A stretch of DNA of 64,000 bases from Bufo bufo (lineage: Eukaryota > Chordata > Amphibia > Anura > Bufonidae), in contig NC_053389.1 in NCBI RefSeq assembly GCF_905171765.1, positions 219,858,624-219,922,623 on the forward strand, read 5' to 3'. Numbering within the stretch: position 1 is the first letter of the stretch; each line of letters starts with the position of its first letter. The notes under the pieces were generated by a model. It was not told the origin of the DNA, did not search any database, and saw nothing but the letters and a program-made list of their open reading frames with translations. Position numbers and translations under genes: made by a program. Positions 13,691 through 23,219 of this stretch are shown piece by piece.

Positions 13691-13819
13691 CCTAAATGTT
13701 TTATTTTAATTTATTTCCCTATCCACATTTGTTTGCAGGGGATTTACCTACATGTTGCTGCCTTTTGCAGCCCTCTAGCTCTTTCCTGGGCTGTTTTACA
13801 GCCTTTTTAGTGCCCAAAA

Positions 13820-13940
13820 GTTCGGGTCCCCATTGACTTCAATTGGGTTCGGGTTCGGGACGAAGTTCGGGTCGGGTTCGGATCCCGAACATTTCCGGGA
13901 AGTTCGGCCGAACTTCTCGAACCCGAACATCCAGGTGTTT
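13820..13940. repeat. TTCGG-rich simple-sequence tract
   Basis: This tract is built from degenerate TTCGGG and GAACCC blocks, partly self-complementary. It precedes the hydrolase relic and supplies the meaningless N-terminal residues of the open frame that starts at 13843. Confidence 0.6.
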
Positions 13941-13959
13941 GCTCAACTCTGCGCTTTCT

Positions 13960-14361
13960 CCTGTGGTTTTAGTGGTTCACGCAGGGGGCAATGATCTTTG
14001 CCTCTTAAAAATTGCCAAATTAATTACTTTAATTAGAGCAGATTTAGAGAGAATCCCTACTTTCTTTCAGGAAGCGGCTGTAATGTGGTCAGAGATTATT
14101 CTCCGGGTTACGTGGCAAGGAGCAAGGGATTCCTCCGCGATTGAACAGGCTAGGCGTACGGTAAACAACCGTATTTCTCGGTTTGTACGCTCAAAAGCTG
14201 GTGTGGTTGTAAGGCATCGCCAGTTAGAGGGCGATAACGAACGCCTGATGCGCCCAGACGGTGTTCATCTAAATGAGATAGGTTTGGATATTTTCCTGTC
14301 TGGTTTGCAGGACGGTGTGGAACAGGCTTTGTTCTTGTTGGGTGGGTGTCGGAGCACTGTG
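13960..14361 (+). pseudogene. SGNH-hydrolase domain relic, probably from a DIRS/Ngaro-type retroelement
   Basis: The frame open from 13843 to 14364 contains a C-terminal part of an SGNH/GDSL-type hydrolase: a GGNDL block (GxND, oxyanion region) at about 13983-13997 and an RPDGVHLNEIG block with the catalytic Asp-x-x-His near 14250-14285. The nucleophile Ser block is not present, so the domain is truncated. Vertebrate Ngaro-type DIRS retroelements carry such a hydrolase, which is why I assign it there; a host origin is less likely given the surroundings. The coding stretch is cut at 14361 by a LINE insertion, and weakly recognisable sequence resumes at 14700. Confidence 0.55.
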
Positions 14362-14692
14362 TAGGAGTACATAGAAACATAGAAACATAGAATGTGTCGG
14401 CAGATAAGAACCATTTGGCCCATCTAGTCTGCCCAATATACTGAATACTATGGATAGCCCCCGGCCCTTATCTTATATAAAGGATGGCCTTATGCCTATC
14501 CCATGCATGCTTAAACCCCTTCACTGTATTTGCAGCTACCACTTCTGCAGGAAGGCTATTCCATGCATCCACTACTCTCTCAGTAAAGTAATACTTCCTT
14601 ATATTACTTTTAAACCTTTGCCCCTCTAATTTAAAACTGTGTCCTCTTGTGGTAGTTTTTCTTCTTTTAAATATGCTCTCCTCCTTTACCGA
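14362..14692 (-). mobile_element. CR1/L2-like LINE, 3' end with ORF2 C-terminus
   Basis: Minus-strand codons 14695-14468 give the C-terminal tail typical of CR1/L2-clade ORF2 proteins (FTERVVDAWNSLP, then a short alpha-helical stretch). The 3' UTR follows and ends in a short microsatellite of TTTCTATG units at about 14365-14393 (plus-strand ACATAGAAA). A 7-bp duplication CACTGTG flanks it at 14355-14361 and 14693-14699, so it is a 5'-truncated insertion into the hydrolase relic. A second copy of the same 3' end is at 36775-36855 on the plus strand. Confidence 0.8.
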
Positions 14693-14699
14693 CACTGTG

Positions 14700-14928
14700 G
14701 GCTCCTCAGTGGAGGTCGGTTATCTAAATCATGATGGAGAAGAAGGCGGACTTGCCCACAGAGGGAGTTGTTACGTTGGTTTGGAGATAAAAAAGAAAAG
14801 TTGGTTTATAACAAAATAATTATTAATAAAGCTGTGACCGACTCTCACCCAACATTTATTGTGTCCTGTTGTGTTTTTTCTTAGCTGCTAAGGTAGCAAG
14901 GTGGGGTTATAAGGTTCTTTCTCGGCAG
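14700..14928 (+). other. continuation of the interrupted DIRS/Ngaro-type sequence
   Basis: After the LINE insertion the sequence resumes with GGCTCCTCAGTGGAGG and holds AATAAAG at about 14824, which could be the element's polyadenylation region. No domain can be read. It ends where sequence matching the Tx1-group LINE 5' end begins (14929). Confidence 0.35.
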
Positions 14929-15331
14929 TCCAGAAGCACTACAAGTTTCAGTTGACTAACCAGCCACCATTTCCAGATTATCGCTTTCACCATCTCCATG
15001 CTGCAGGCCACACTCCAAACTCTGGGCTTTCCCCGGATCATCAGCCCAGCTCCCCTCCCCTCTACCTGGGTCAGAAGCCATGCCCCCTCCCTGCAGGGAG
15101 CTCAGCAGCACACGTCTATCCTCTCCTATGGACAAGAATATAACTACTATAATACTGCCCCTATGTACAAGAATATAACTACTATAATACTGCCTCCTAC
15201 GTTCAACAGTATAACTACTATAATACTGCCCCTATTTACAAGAATATAACTACTATGATACCGCTCATTATGTACAAGAATATAACTACTATAATACTGC
15301 CTTCTATGTACAAGAATATAACTATTATAAT
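14929..15331 (-). mobile_element. 5' fragment of a second Tx1-group LINE copy (ORF1 start plus leader repeats)
   Basis: 14929-15122 matches the first codons of ORF1 in the full-length element (21340-21533) with 11 mismatches in about 193 bp. 15123-15330 matches 21534-21737, the 35-bp leader repeats, without a mismatch that I can see. The fragment ends at 14929 inside ORF1, so it lacks everything downstream. It abuts the 3' end of the full-length copy at 15331-15332, giving a head-to-tail arrangement on the minus strand. Confidence 0.85.
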
Positions 15332-15419
15332 GATCTTTTTATTAAAAACAGGCAACAAAATATTACAATACATTTACAATAAAATCATAGAAAAGAATAT
15401 AAAGTGACATCACAACGCA
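15332..15419 (-). terminator. LINE 3' UTR and polyadenylation region
   Basis: This is the 88-bp sequence after the ORF2 stop. On the minus strand it ends ...TTTAATAAAAAGATC, which contains AATAAA next to the junction with the flanking minisatellite at 15331. There is no long poly(A) tract, as is usual for target-specific Tx1-group elements. Confidence 0.6.
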
Positions 15420-18400
15420 TTATACAATTGCTGACACATGGATGTTCCTCCAGTAGATGTTATTGTGGTTATTTTTCATGTCTTTCTTATATATCATCTT
15501 CAGACTTTCCAGGATATTATATAAGATTTTATCACAGGTCAGGAGCTCTCTGTTGATGACCAGGCAGCACCGCGCACACCACAGATGGTACATGGTAACC
15601 ACATTCACTACATACAGGGAACTTCTGCTGTATTGTCTGAGATCTGGGGGGAAGTCTCCATACAAGAGCTGTTTATACGGCTGTCCCACTAGATGTGGTA
15701 ACTGAAGGGACAGTGACACGGCCTCCCATACCTGGACACTGAACGGACAGTCCAGCAGAAGATGCTCCATGGTCTCCAGTACCTGATGGCATTGCTCTCT
15801 AGGGCAGGATCTGTCTGGCACATTTCTACACTTTAGATTGTCCCTGACATACATTTTACCATGAAATGCCAGCCATGACACGTCCTTCATGTGAGCGGGG
15901 ACTCTGGGGTCCTCCAGAGTTTTTACAGCCTGTTTTACATCCAGGTTCGGGGCGTTCCTCAGCTGAATATGGGCACTAAACTGAGATATCAGCAGGTTCT
16001 TATACATCTCTTTCCTACTGAACTGCTTTACATCACCATATAAGATTTTCCATTTAATGATCTTGCTAATTACTTGTACCGCGTACCAGGAAACGTTATT
16101 CTTAATGCGCCCAGAGATCCTCTTAATGGGGTCACCTACCGACCACACAGACACAAACTGCTGGATCTGGTTCTTAAACAGACGACTCCACGGCTTCAGC
16201 TCAGAACTCTTACAAAATGAGAAATTCTTCATCAGAAACATGAGGTTAAAGAAGAGCTCTGGGCAGGGCATGGACAGGCCGCCCTCCTTCTGGGGGAGAT
16301 AGACAATGTTCCTCCTGACTATATTCACCCTATTACCCCACAAGAAGTGGAAGAAGATATTGGTCAGTCTGGTAAGTAACTTATCGGGCACTGGGAACAC
16401 CACACTGACATAGAGGAATAGCGGGAGCAGGAAGCTTTTCAGCAGGCGGATCTTCTCCCGATAAGTCAGCTTCCAGTGCCTCCAGCACTGCACCTTCTGC
16501 TCACACACCACCAGCTTCTCCTCCCAGTTCACCTTCCCATCATCTACAGTTCCAAAATGAACCCCCAAAATCTTTATCTTGCCCTGCACTGTTCTAAAGG
16601 GCACTGAGAAGACCCCACGGTCACCCCCCAGCCACAACGCCTCGCTCTTATCCATATTCACAGCAGAATTCGACACTGGAGAGAAAGCTGTTATCTCCTG
16701 TTGTAGGGCCACACAGTCCTCACTAGACGAGACCAGAACCGTCACATCGTCCGCATAAGCACAGAACTTTACGTCTACTATTTTACTCTGTAGGTGACAT
16801 TTCAACCCCAAGAGATTTCTATTATCCTGCATCTTTCTTAAAAAAGGATCCAAACTAAAGACATACAATAATGGGCTTAGAGGGCAGCCCTGCCTTACAC
16901 CAGACATGATCCTAAAGGGTTCTGCCAAGTGACCATTAATCAGAGGCTGGCTTACCGCCTCCTTATAGAGAACCTGCAGCCATTGTACGAAGCGTGCAGG
17001 AAGGCCGTACTCCAACAACACCTGGTACAGGTAGTCATGATGGACTCTGTCAAAGGCCTTGCTCTGGTCTAACCCCACCACATATGCTCCTCCACTGTGC
17101 TGCCTGATGTATGTCACCGCTTCCCTCACCAGCAGCAATGAGTCCTCTATAGTCCGGCCTTTCACACCACACGTCTGGTTGGAGATGATCAGGTCATCTG
17201 CCACCGTACTCAGCCTGTGATACAAGATCTTGGCCAAGACTTTATAATCGGTGTTCAGTAAAGACAATGGACGCCAGTTTTTTAAGTCTTTTAGATTTCC
17301 TTTCTTTGCCAGGAGAACCAGAACAGATTTATACTGTGACTGTAGAAGTTTCCTGGCAGAGAGACAATCATTATAGACCTGCACCAGGTCTGGAGATAAT
17401 ATATCTCTGAACTCCATATAGAATTCACTAGTCAGACCATCCAGGCCCGGGCTCTTCTTGGTTTTTAAGGAGTCAATGCTCCTCTTCACCTCCTCCTCAG
17501 TTATGGGCTCAGCCAAGCCATCTGCTTGTACCTGATCTAGTTTAGGGAGTTTAACGCCTTTCAGGTAAGTTCTGATACTGTCACCACTTATCTGACGGCC
17601 ATTAAACAGATTTTTGTAATAATCTCCAATAATCTTGTGGAGTTTAGTCTGATCTGACTGCTCTGTCCCCTCCTCATCTAACAGGCTGGTCATAAGCTTC
17701 TTACTAACCCTGTTCTTACAGGCAATATAGGGGTCTGGGTTGTGAACTCCCCAATTATCGAACTGCCCCTCTGCTTTGAGAGACTTGAGGCGGTCATACT
17801 GCAGCTCTCGCATCTCCTGCTTTATCTGGCTGACGTACTTACCATCTATCTTCTCACCACTATTGATCTTACCATATAACCTGCTTAACTTCAGCCTCAG
17901 TGCAGAATACCTCATATACGCCACATTACTATGCCTCCTAGCAGCACGTATCAGAAACTGCTTGATATCACCCTTCATACACTCCCACCACTCCGCTGTG
18001 TCATCACACATACACTGGGTGGTCCTCCGGTCATTATAGAAGGTGGTGAAGGCCTCTCTGAACCCTGGATCTTGCAGCACCGAGCTGTTCACCTTCCAGT
18101 AGCCCCTACCACAGACCACGGCCCCGACCAGATCCAGCGTGACACTCACCATACAATGGTCAGAGAACTCTATGGGACTCGTCCTGTAGTCAGAGCTTCT
18201 CACTTCACGTTTTATATACACCCGGTCTATTCTACTGGCGTTACCGGCCTTATGGTAAGTGTAGGCTCTATTGGAGCCATGCAAACCATAAGGATCCACT
18301 AAATGAGCCTGCTGGACAATATTGTTAAGGAAGTTCTCATCATATCTCAGTTGCTTATGACTACTGGAATGGTCCACATTACAGGAGACACTATTAAAAT

Positions 18401-18821
18401 CCCCACACATTATAAACACCCTGGATGTAAAACAATATGGCTTCATCTGCTGGAATAATTCCCTCCTCTCCTTTCTAGTCTGAGGAGCATAGATATTAAT
18501 GACTCTATAGTACACGGTGTCCAGTATAAAGTCCAGCATCAGGCAGCGGCCCGGACAGATCTCCAGGACTCTCTCCACCTCAACATCTATCTTATTGAAG
18601 AGAATCGCCACACCGTCATTTCTCTCCAGCCCGAAGGACCAGAAAGATGCTCCATGTCTCCAGTCTCTCTTGGCTGCAAACACCTGAGCATTGCTCTTCA
18701 AATAAGTCTCCTGTAAGAAGAAGATGTCAGATCTCTCCTGAGACAGACGCTGGTAGATCGCCTGCCGCCTGTTCTTAGTCTTTACACTATTCACATTTAT
18801 AGAGCTGATTCTCAGCCTCAT
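15420..18821 (-). CDS. LINE ORF2: endonuclease and reverse transcriptase
   Basis: ORF2 makes the enzyme that nicks the target and copies the element RNA at the nick. I start it at the first ATG (18821-18819), giving 1133 residues; the frame is open up to the ORF1 stop at 18831. Endonuclease motifs, numbered from the upstream open-frame edge at 18830: INVNS (about 11-15), LQET with catalytic Glu 41, CGDFNS (about 142), DRVYIK and SDHC (about 222). Reverse transcriptase: NWRPLSLLN, DQSKAFDRV (about 584), RQGCPLSPLL and catalytic YADD near 691. A Cys/His cluster (CPREQCHQ, then EHLLLDC) lies near the C-terminus. Length is within the range of the clade. No stop or frameshift interrupts it. It shares its frame with ORF1. 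Confidence 0.93.
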   Translation of the reverse strand: MRLRISSINVNSVKTKNRRQAIYQRLSQERSDIFFLQETYLKSNAQVFAAKRDWRHGASFWSFGLERNDGVAILFNKIDVEVERVLEICPGRCLMLDFILDTVYYRVINIYAPQTRKERRELFQQMKPYCFTSRVFIMCGDFNSVSCNVDHSSSHKQLRYDENFLNNIVQQAHLVDPYGLHGSNRAYTYHKAGNASRIDRVYIKREVRSSDYRTSPIEFSDHCMVSVTLDLVGAVVCGRGYWKVNSSVLQDPGFREAFTTFYNDRRTTQCMCDDTAEWWECMKGDIKQFLIRAARRHSNVAYMRYSALRLKLSRLYGKINSGEKIDGKYVSQIKQEMRELQYDRLKSLKAEGQFDNWGVHNPDPYIACKNRVSKKLMTSLLDEEGTEQSDQTKLHKIIGDYYKNLFNGRQISGDSIRTYLKGVKLPKLDQVQADGLAEPITEEEVKRSIDSLKTKKSPGLDGLTSEFYMEFRDILSPDLVQVYNDCLSARKLLQSQYKSVLVLLAKKGNLKDLKNWRPLSLLNTDYKVLAKILYHRLSTVADDLIISNQTCGVKGRTIEDSLLLVREAVTYIRQHSGGAYVVGLDQSKAFDRVHHDYLYQVLLEYGLPARFVQWLQVLYKEAVSQPLINGHLAEPFRIMSGVRQGCPLSPLLYVFSLDPFLRKMQDNRNLLGLKCHLQSKIVDVKFCAYADDVTVLVSSSEDCVALQQEITAFSPVSNSAVNMDKSEALWLGGDRGVFSVPFRTVQGKIKILGVHFGTVDDGKVNWEEKLVVCEQKVQCWRHWKLTYREKIRLLKSFLLPLFLYVSVVFPVPDKLLTRLTNIFFHFLWGNRVNIVRRNIVYLPQKEGGLSMPCPELFFNLMFLMKNFSFCKSSELKPWSRLFKNQIQQFVSVWSVGDPIKRISGRIKNNVSWYAVQVISKIIKWKILYGDVKQFSRKEMYKNLLISQFSAHIQLRNAPNLDVKQAVKTLEDPRVPAHMKDVSWLAFHGKMYVRDNLKCRNVPDRSCPREQCHQVLETMEHLLLDCPFSVQVWEAVSLSLQLPHLVGQPYKQLLYGDFPPDLRQYSRSSLYVVNVVTMYHLWCARCCLVINRELLTCDKILYNILESLKMIYKKDMKNNHNNIYWRNIHVSAIV

Positions 18822-18830
18822 CCAGGACAC

Positions 18831-21488
18831 TTAGTTTTTCTTATTCTTTTTTCTCCTTCCACTACTGTGACCTTTAGAAACCCATCTTTTGGTGGACACT
18901 GAAGGGTCAGGTTCATCTTCCAGAGGGTCACCATCAGGGTTATGTGAAGAAACATAGTCCATTTCAACCTTTTCTTCTAACTCTTCTTCCCCTAGCGCAC
19001 CGTACTGCCCGGAGGTTATGGCCAGCACTGGCGGATCCGGGGTTTTCTTTGCCGTAGTGCTGTTCTTTCTTTTTACAGTCTGGAAACCCTCTTCATCCAC
19101 AGAGGACCTCCTGAGTTTCCTGAGCCCTGCAGCTGGACCATCAGGCTTTGTAGACGTAGAGGGCAGTTCTTTAGGTGGTTTGACAGCTAATTTACTGGTC
19201 ACTTTACTCTGCAGATGAGAATTCTCTTCAGTGGCTGGTACTTGTAGTGCTACAGATGGTACTTTAGCTTCCACAGCAGGATTTCTGGATTTCAAAGTCT
19301 TTTCAATAGCTGGTACTTGTGGTTCAGCAGATGTTGGTACTAGTAATGGAGTAGTTTGGCTATCAGTCTCCAACTCTGCCGGTACTTGTAGTGCATCAGC
19401 AGGGTCAACACTCTCTACAGCAGGGTCACTAGTACTTTGCATTGCTTCAGCAGGACGATTACCAGTTTCTGGGGCTGTATCTGCTCTTGCAGTGACATCC
19501 TCCTGACCTTCCTCCATGGCCTCTGAGAAGATCTCAACACTGCCTTTATTATGATCTGCATGCGGACATTCCCGGAACGTATGACCAGATCCTAAACACA
19601 GGTTACAGATGACCGGACCTGTACAGTCGTCCTTTGAATGACCAAACTGTCCACAAAATGAGCACTTAATACGGGAGCAGTTGATGGCGAGATGCCTGCC
19701 CCCACATCTGTGACACAGTCGCGGCTGACCGGGGTAGTAGCATATCCCTCTCTCTGAGCCCAGGTAGAAGAAATGTGGCAGATGTCTGGTCACACCATTG
19801 TTCTGCTCTAGTTGTATCATCACGGTGTATCCGCCATTCCAGATGTCTTCCTCATCATAGATTTTTACGGGATGACTCTTCAACAGACACTGTCTGCTCA
19901 GCCAAAGCTCCAGATCTGCCAGCGCCACCACCTCAGACTGGAACAAGATGGTGGCCCTCACTACCTGAGGCTTGGACAGCTGGATCACCTGTAGATGCTC
20001 CCAGATTGACTGTTCTTTGGTGTCATTGTATATATTCCAGAATAAGTCCAGATCATACTGAAGCTTAAAGCTGATGTCATAGATCCTGCTGGAGGGGATA
20101 TGGATCAGGGCGTACACCTCAGAGGCCTTAAATTTAATGAAGTCCTTCAGAAGAACTTTCCCTATATACAGTCTGGAGGGGAGGCTATCTTCTGGACCCA
20201 TATACTTAATCCGTACAGCGTTCCTCCTCAGATGTGAAGGGTTAGCCGGCCTTGTAACATTGGAGAACAGTCTCCTGAATTGTGGACGGTCAGCAGGAGG
20301 ATCAGTGCTGGGCCTCTCCTCTACAGGCTTACTGACTCCAGATTGTCCTGCAGATCCACCTGTGTCTGCTCCAGATTGCTGTGCAGCTGACACTGTGGAC
20401 GGCTGAGGGTCCTGTATACTGACCTCCATGTCTGCTCCAGTCTGAGTAGTTGTCTCTTCTGAGAGCTGATCGAGCGGGGTCTCAATCACAGCACTGAGCG
20501 GGGTCTCATCCACAACACTGAGCTGGGTCTCAATCACAGCACTGAGCGGGGTCTCAATCACAGAACTGAGCGGGGTCTCAATCACAGCACTGAGCGGGGT
20601 CTCAATCACAGCACTGAGCGGGGTCTCAATCACAGCACTGAGCGGGGTCTCACCCACAGCACTGAGCGGGGTCTCACCCACAGCACTGAGCGGGGTCTCA
20701 CCCACAGCACTGAGCGGGGTCTCACCCACAGCACTAAGCGGGGTCTCCTCCACAGCACTAAGCGGGGTCTCCTCCACAGCACTGAGCGGGGTCTCAATCA
20801 CAATGTCCATACATGAAGCACTCTCCTGCTCACACACAGGATTGCTGTTCTCATTCACTTCACCAGAGTTACAAGCTGAGTCCACTGCAATTAACTCCTT
20901 GTTGGATGGCACACTTTGCTCCATAGTATTCCCAGCATTTTCAGAGACTGACTGCTCAGACCCCATACATAGTGACCCTGAAAGCAGTGACCCTCCAGGC
21001 GCTGCACCCACACATCTCTGAGGGTTTCCTTGCTTCACCATATTATGCACATTGCTGAAATCTTTCTTTTTTATTTCTATGATTTCTTTCATCTTCACAT
21101 TCTGGGCTCTGGCCTCCCTCTTTTTCTCCATTGCCCAACTTTCCACTTTAGGTATTGTGTTTTTACCTTTATCTAGTTTATCTTTTAATATATCAAGTTC
21201 ACGTGTGCAGTCATCCAGGCATTCATACTTCATAAGCTTTTTCTTGGGATCAGCTTCTGTCTTTATCTCATATCTTAACTTAGAAATGCGCCTTTCCAGT
21301 TTAAATAAACTTTTCTTTGTCACAGTTGTACTTAATCCAGAAGCACTACAAGTTTCAGTTGACTCACCAGCCACCATTTCCAGATGATCGCTTCCAAGAT
21401 CAACATGCTGCAGGCCACACTCCAAGCTCTGGGCTTTCCCAGGATCATCAGCCCAGCTCCCCTCCCCTCCACCTGGGTCAGAAGCCAT
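18831..21488 (-). CDS. LINE ORF1: nucleic-acid-binding protein with three CCHC knuckles
   Basis: The ATG at 21488-21486 gives 885 residues. The frame stays open further upstream through a TTG at 21542, but that stretch is leader sequence. An N-terminal Lys/Glu-rich region (about 55-150) looks coiled-coil-like. Residues about 226-339 are an octapeptide repeat. A conserved middle domain precedes three zinc knuckles: CX2CX3HX4C at 592-604, CX2CX4HX4C at 609-622 and 628-641. The C-terminal part is Pro/Glu/Ser-rich and ends in a basic tail (RRKKNKKN). By analogy with other LINE ORF1 proteins it binds element RNA as a multimer. The stop codon is followed without spacing by the ORF2 frame. No defects seen. 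Confidence 0.88.
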   Translation of the reverse strand: MASDPGGGEGSWADDPGKAQSLECGLQHVDLGSDHLEMVAGESTETCSASGLSTTVTKKSLFKLERRISKLRYEIKTEADPKKKLMKYECLDDCTRELDILKDKLDKGKNTIPKVESWAMEKKREARAQNVKMKEIIEIKKKDFSNVHNMVKQGNPQRCVGAAPGGSLLSGSLCMGSEQSVSENAGNTMEQSVPSNKELIAVDSACNSGEVNENSNPVCEQESASCMDIVIETPLSAVEETPLSAVEETPLSAVGETPLSAVGETPLSAVGETPLSAVGETPLSAVIETPLSAVIETPLSAVIETPLSSVIETPLSAVIETQLSVVDETPLSAVIETPLDQLSEETTTQTGADMEVSIQDPQPSTVSAAQQSGADTGGSAGQSGVSKPVEERPSTDPPADRPQFRRLFSNVTRPANPSHLRRNAVRIKYMGPEDSLPSRLYIGKVLLKDFIKFKASEVYALIHIPSSRIYDISFKLQYDLDLFWNIYNDTKEQSIWEHLQVIQLSKPQVVRATILFQSEVVALADLELWLSRQCLLKSHPVKIYDEEDIWNGGYTVMIQLEQNNGVTRHLPHFFYLGSERGICYYPGQPRLCHRCGGRHLAINCSRIKCSFCGQFGHSKDDCTGPVICNLCLGSGHTFRECPHADHNKGSVEIFSEAMEEGQEDVTARADTAPETGNRPAEAMQSTSDPAVESVDPADALQVPAELETDSQTTPLLVPTSAEPQVPAIEKTLKSRNPAVEAKVPSVALQVPATEENSHLQSKVTSKLAVKPPKELPSTSTKPDGPAAGLRKLRRSSVDEEGFQTVKRKNSTTAKKTPDPPVLAITSGQYGALGEEELEEKVEMDYVSSHNPDGDPLEDEPDPSVSTKRWVSKGHSSGRRKKNKKN
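20472..20811 (-). repeat. 24-bp coding minisatellite in ORF1 (octapeptide x14)
   Basis: Fourteen copies of a 24-bp unit encode the octapeptide ETPLSAV plus one variable residue (I, E, G or D). Variants fall in blocks (four Gly-type units together, several Ile-type units together), the signature of recent expansion by slippage or unequal exchange. The frame is kept because 24 is a multiple of three. The region is probably a disordered linker. Confidence 0.9.
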
Positions 21489-21540
21489 GCCCCCTCCCTG
21501 CAGGGAGCTCAACAGCACACGTCTATCCTCTCCTATGGAC

Positions 21541-21866
21541 AAGAATATAACTACTATAATACTGCCCCTATGTACAAGAATATAACTACTATAATACTGC
21601 CTCCTACGTTCAACAGTATAACTACTATAATACTGCCCCTATTTACAAGAATATAACTACTATGATACCGCTCATTATGTACAAGAATATAACTACTATA
21701 ATACTGCCTTCTATGTACAAGAATATAACTATTATAATACTGCCCCTATGTACAAGGATATAACTACTGTAATACTGCCCCTATGTACAATAATATAACT
21801 ACTATCTACAGGTATAATACTGCCCCTGTGTACAAGAATATAACTACTGTTATAATGCCCTCTATT
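21541..21866. repeat. 35-bp minisatellite at the LINE 5' side
   Basis: About nine degenerate units of TACAAGAATATAACTACTAT followed by AATACTGCCCCTATG. The first part (21541-21737) is the same variant order as 15131-15331. The rest (21738-21866) has no partner on the other side. It serves either as the LINE leader or as its target array. Confidence 0.85.
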
Positions 21867-22341
21867 ATGTATTCTGCATATCTAATTGCCCTGGCACTAT
21901 GAGGTTAGTTAGATTGTCAGCTCTCTGGTACCCTGATGATATAATATATGGGGGGTTCTTTAAGACTAGTCCCATGCAGCACTGCAGTAAATATTCACAG
22001 ACAATGTACAGTGATTCTAATTATATCCGGTGACCATGACATAGTTCAGCACACAGGAAAACCAGACAGGAAATCTCAGACATTGTACAGAATATTTATG
22101 TTTCCATTGAATAAATTATAAAATGAACATAGAGGAGTACGAGGAGCAAAGAAAAATGCAGCCAGCCAGCCCTCCCACCCTGCTATATGGTCTGCTTATT
22201 AAGTGATTCTTCCCTCTCAATTTGTGGGTCTCCTGAGGGCAGCCGATTCCTATGCTGGACAGAGAAGAGTGGATCAGTTTTTCTTGGGGTGTTCCTTTAA
22301 TAGTTTATAGAGGGGATACATAGAGAAAAGGGGCTTTATAA
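21867..22341. other. no recognisable feature
   Basis: This is A/T-rich single-copy-looking sequence between the minisatellite and the family A LTR. I see no open frame with a recognisable domain and no terminal repeat. Confidence 0.5.
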
Positions 22342-23217
22342 TGTAACACCCCAGAGTGGCATTACCACCTCCTTTTGTACCCCCCACTATCTACATTGTG
22401 TGATCCTGTCATCTCAGATATTTATCGTCATTTCCTGCAATGTGTGTATTCATTTCCTTGTAAAACAATGTTAACATGTAATGTGCCTGGTTCACCAGCA
22501 GGTGGCAGCAGCATTGGCAGAGAGTTAGTTTCTCTGGAGAGGAACTTCTAGTTCCATTCCAACCCTCTTTAGAAGTCTACATGGTTACTTGTCCCCTTCT
22601 GGGCTTGCATTGCCTTCATCCAAGCTGAAGCTAGAGCTTGAGGTACTCAAAGCCAGGACAAGAAGTTCCTAGGATTAAAGATAGAGACTACAGCTAACCT
22701 AAGTTCCAGCAGAAGAGGATAAGTTCCTATTTACCCAGCCAACATAGCAGAGCTGAGGAAGCTAAAGTATAGCAGAACTGAGATTGTTGCAGAAGTATCT
22801 GCCTGCCACAGTTAAGCTAATACCTGCTAATGACCAAGATAAAGGTAGAAAACTGGATTACCATTTATGCCAAGTAAAGCTGTGTTCAACGTTACTACAA
22901 GTCTTGACTCAATTATTCCTTCATCATACAAGTTACGCACCTATTTTTGCACTGCTTTGCCCGACCACGTCTCGGATCCAAGGATATCCAGGTACGAGCA
23001 CCGTGACACGTGCCCATAACATCTACAGAGACATTGTAGGCCCCTCTACTCCACTCTGGGTTCCACCAATACCATCTACAAAGGGGACTCCATGTCCTCG
23101 TTGCTTAACTGCAACTGGCGTCACCTTTACATTCTCTATAAGAGGGACATATTTCGTAGAAACCTCCTAAGGGGCAAGGGATACCCCAGACTTTCGGCCT
23201 ACGGGTGTTGCATTGCA
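22342..23217 (+). mobile_element. 5' LTR of retroelement family A
   Basis: The LTR begins TGTAACACCCCAGAGT and ends TTGCATTGCA, 876 bp. The same first bases occur in the LTRs at 46197 (minus) and 57597 (plus), and CACCAGCAGGTGGCAGCAG recurs in this LTR and the 57597 LTR. A primer-binding-like site follows directly. The short open frames inside are not coding. Confidence 0.8.
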
Positions 23218-23219
23218 AG

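Larger units (their letters stand above)
15332..21540 (-). mobile_element. near-intact Tx1-group (L1-related) non-LTR retrotransposon
   Basis: This minus-strand element has a leader of 35-bp repeats, ORF1 with three zinc knuckles, ORF2 with apurinic-like endonuclease, reverse transcriptase and a C-terminal Cys/His segment, and a short 88-bp 3' UTR. Both ORFs are uninterrupted, which suggests a young and possibly active copy. The ORF1 zinc knuckles and endonuclease style fit the Tx1 group, many members of which choose specific target sequences. Both ends abut 35-bp minisatellite sequence, so the minisatellite may be either the promoter region or the preferred target; the window does not settle which. 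Confidence 0.85.

Noticed and set aside
13843..13959. N-terminal part of the open frame leading into the hydrolase relic
   Set aside because: These codons come from a TTCGG-type simple-sequence tract and are not part of the protein domain.
17931..18302. 123-residue plus-strand open frame
   Set aside because: It lies antisense to the LINE ORF2 and has no domain of its own.
21052..21387. 111-residue plus-strand open frame
   Set aside because: Antisense shadow of LINE ORF1.
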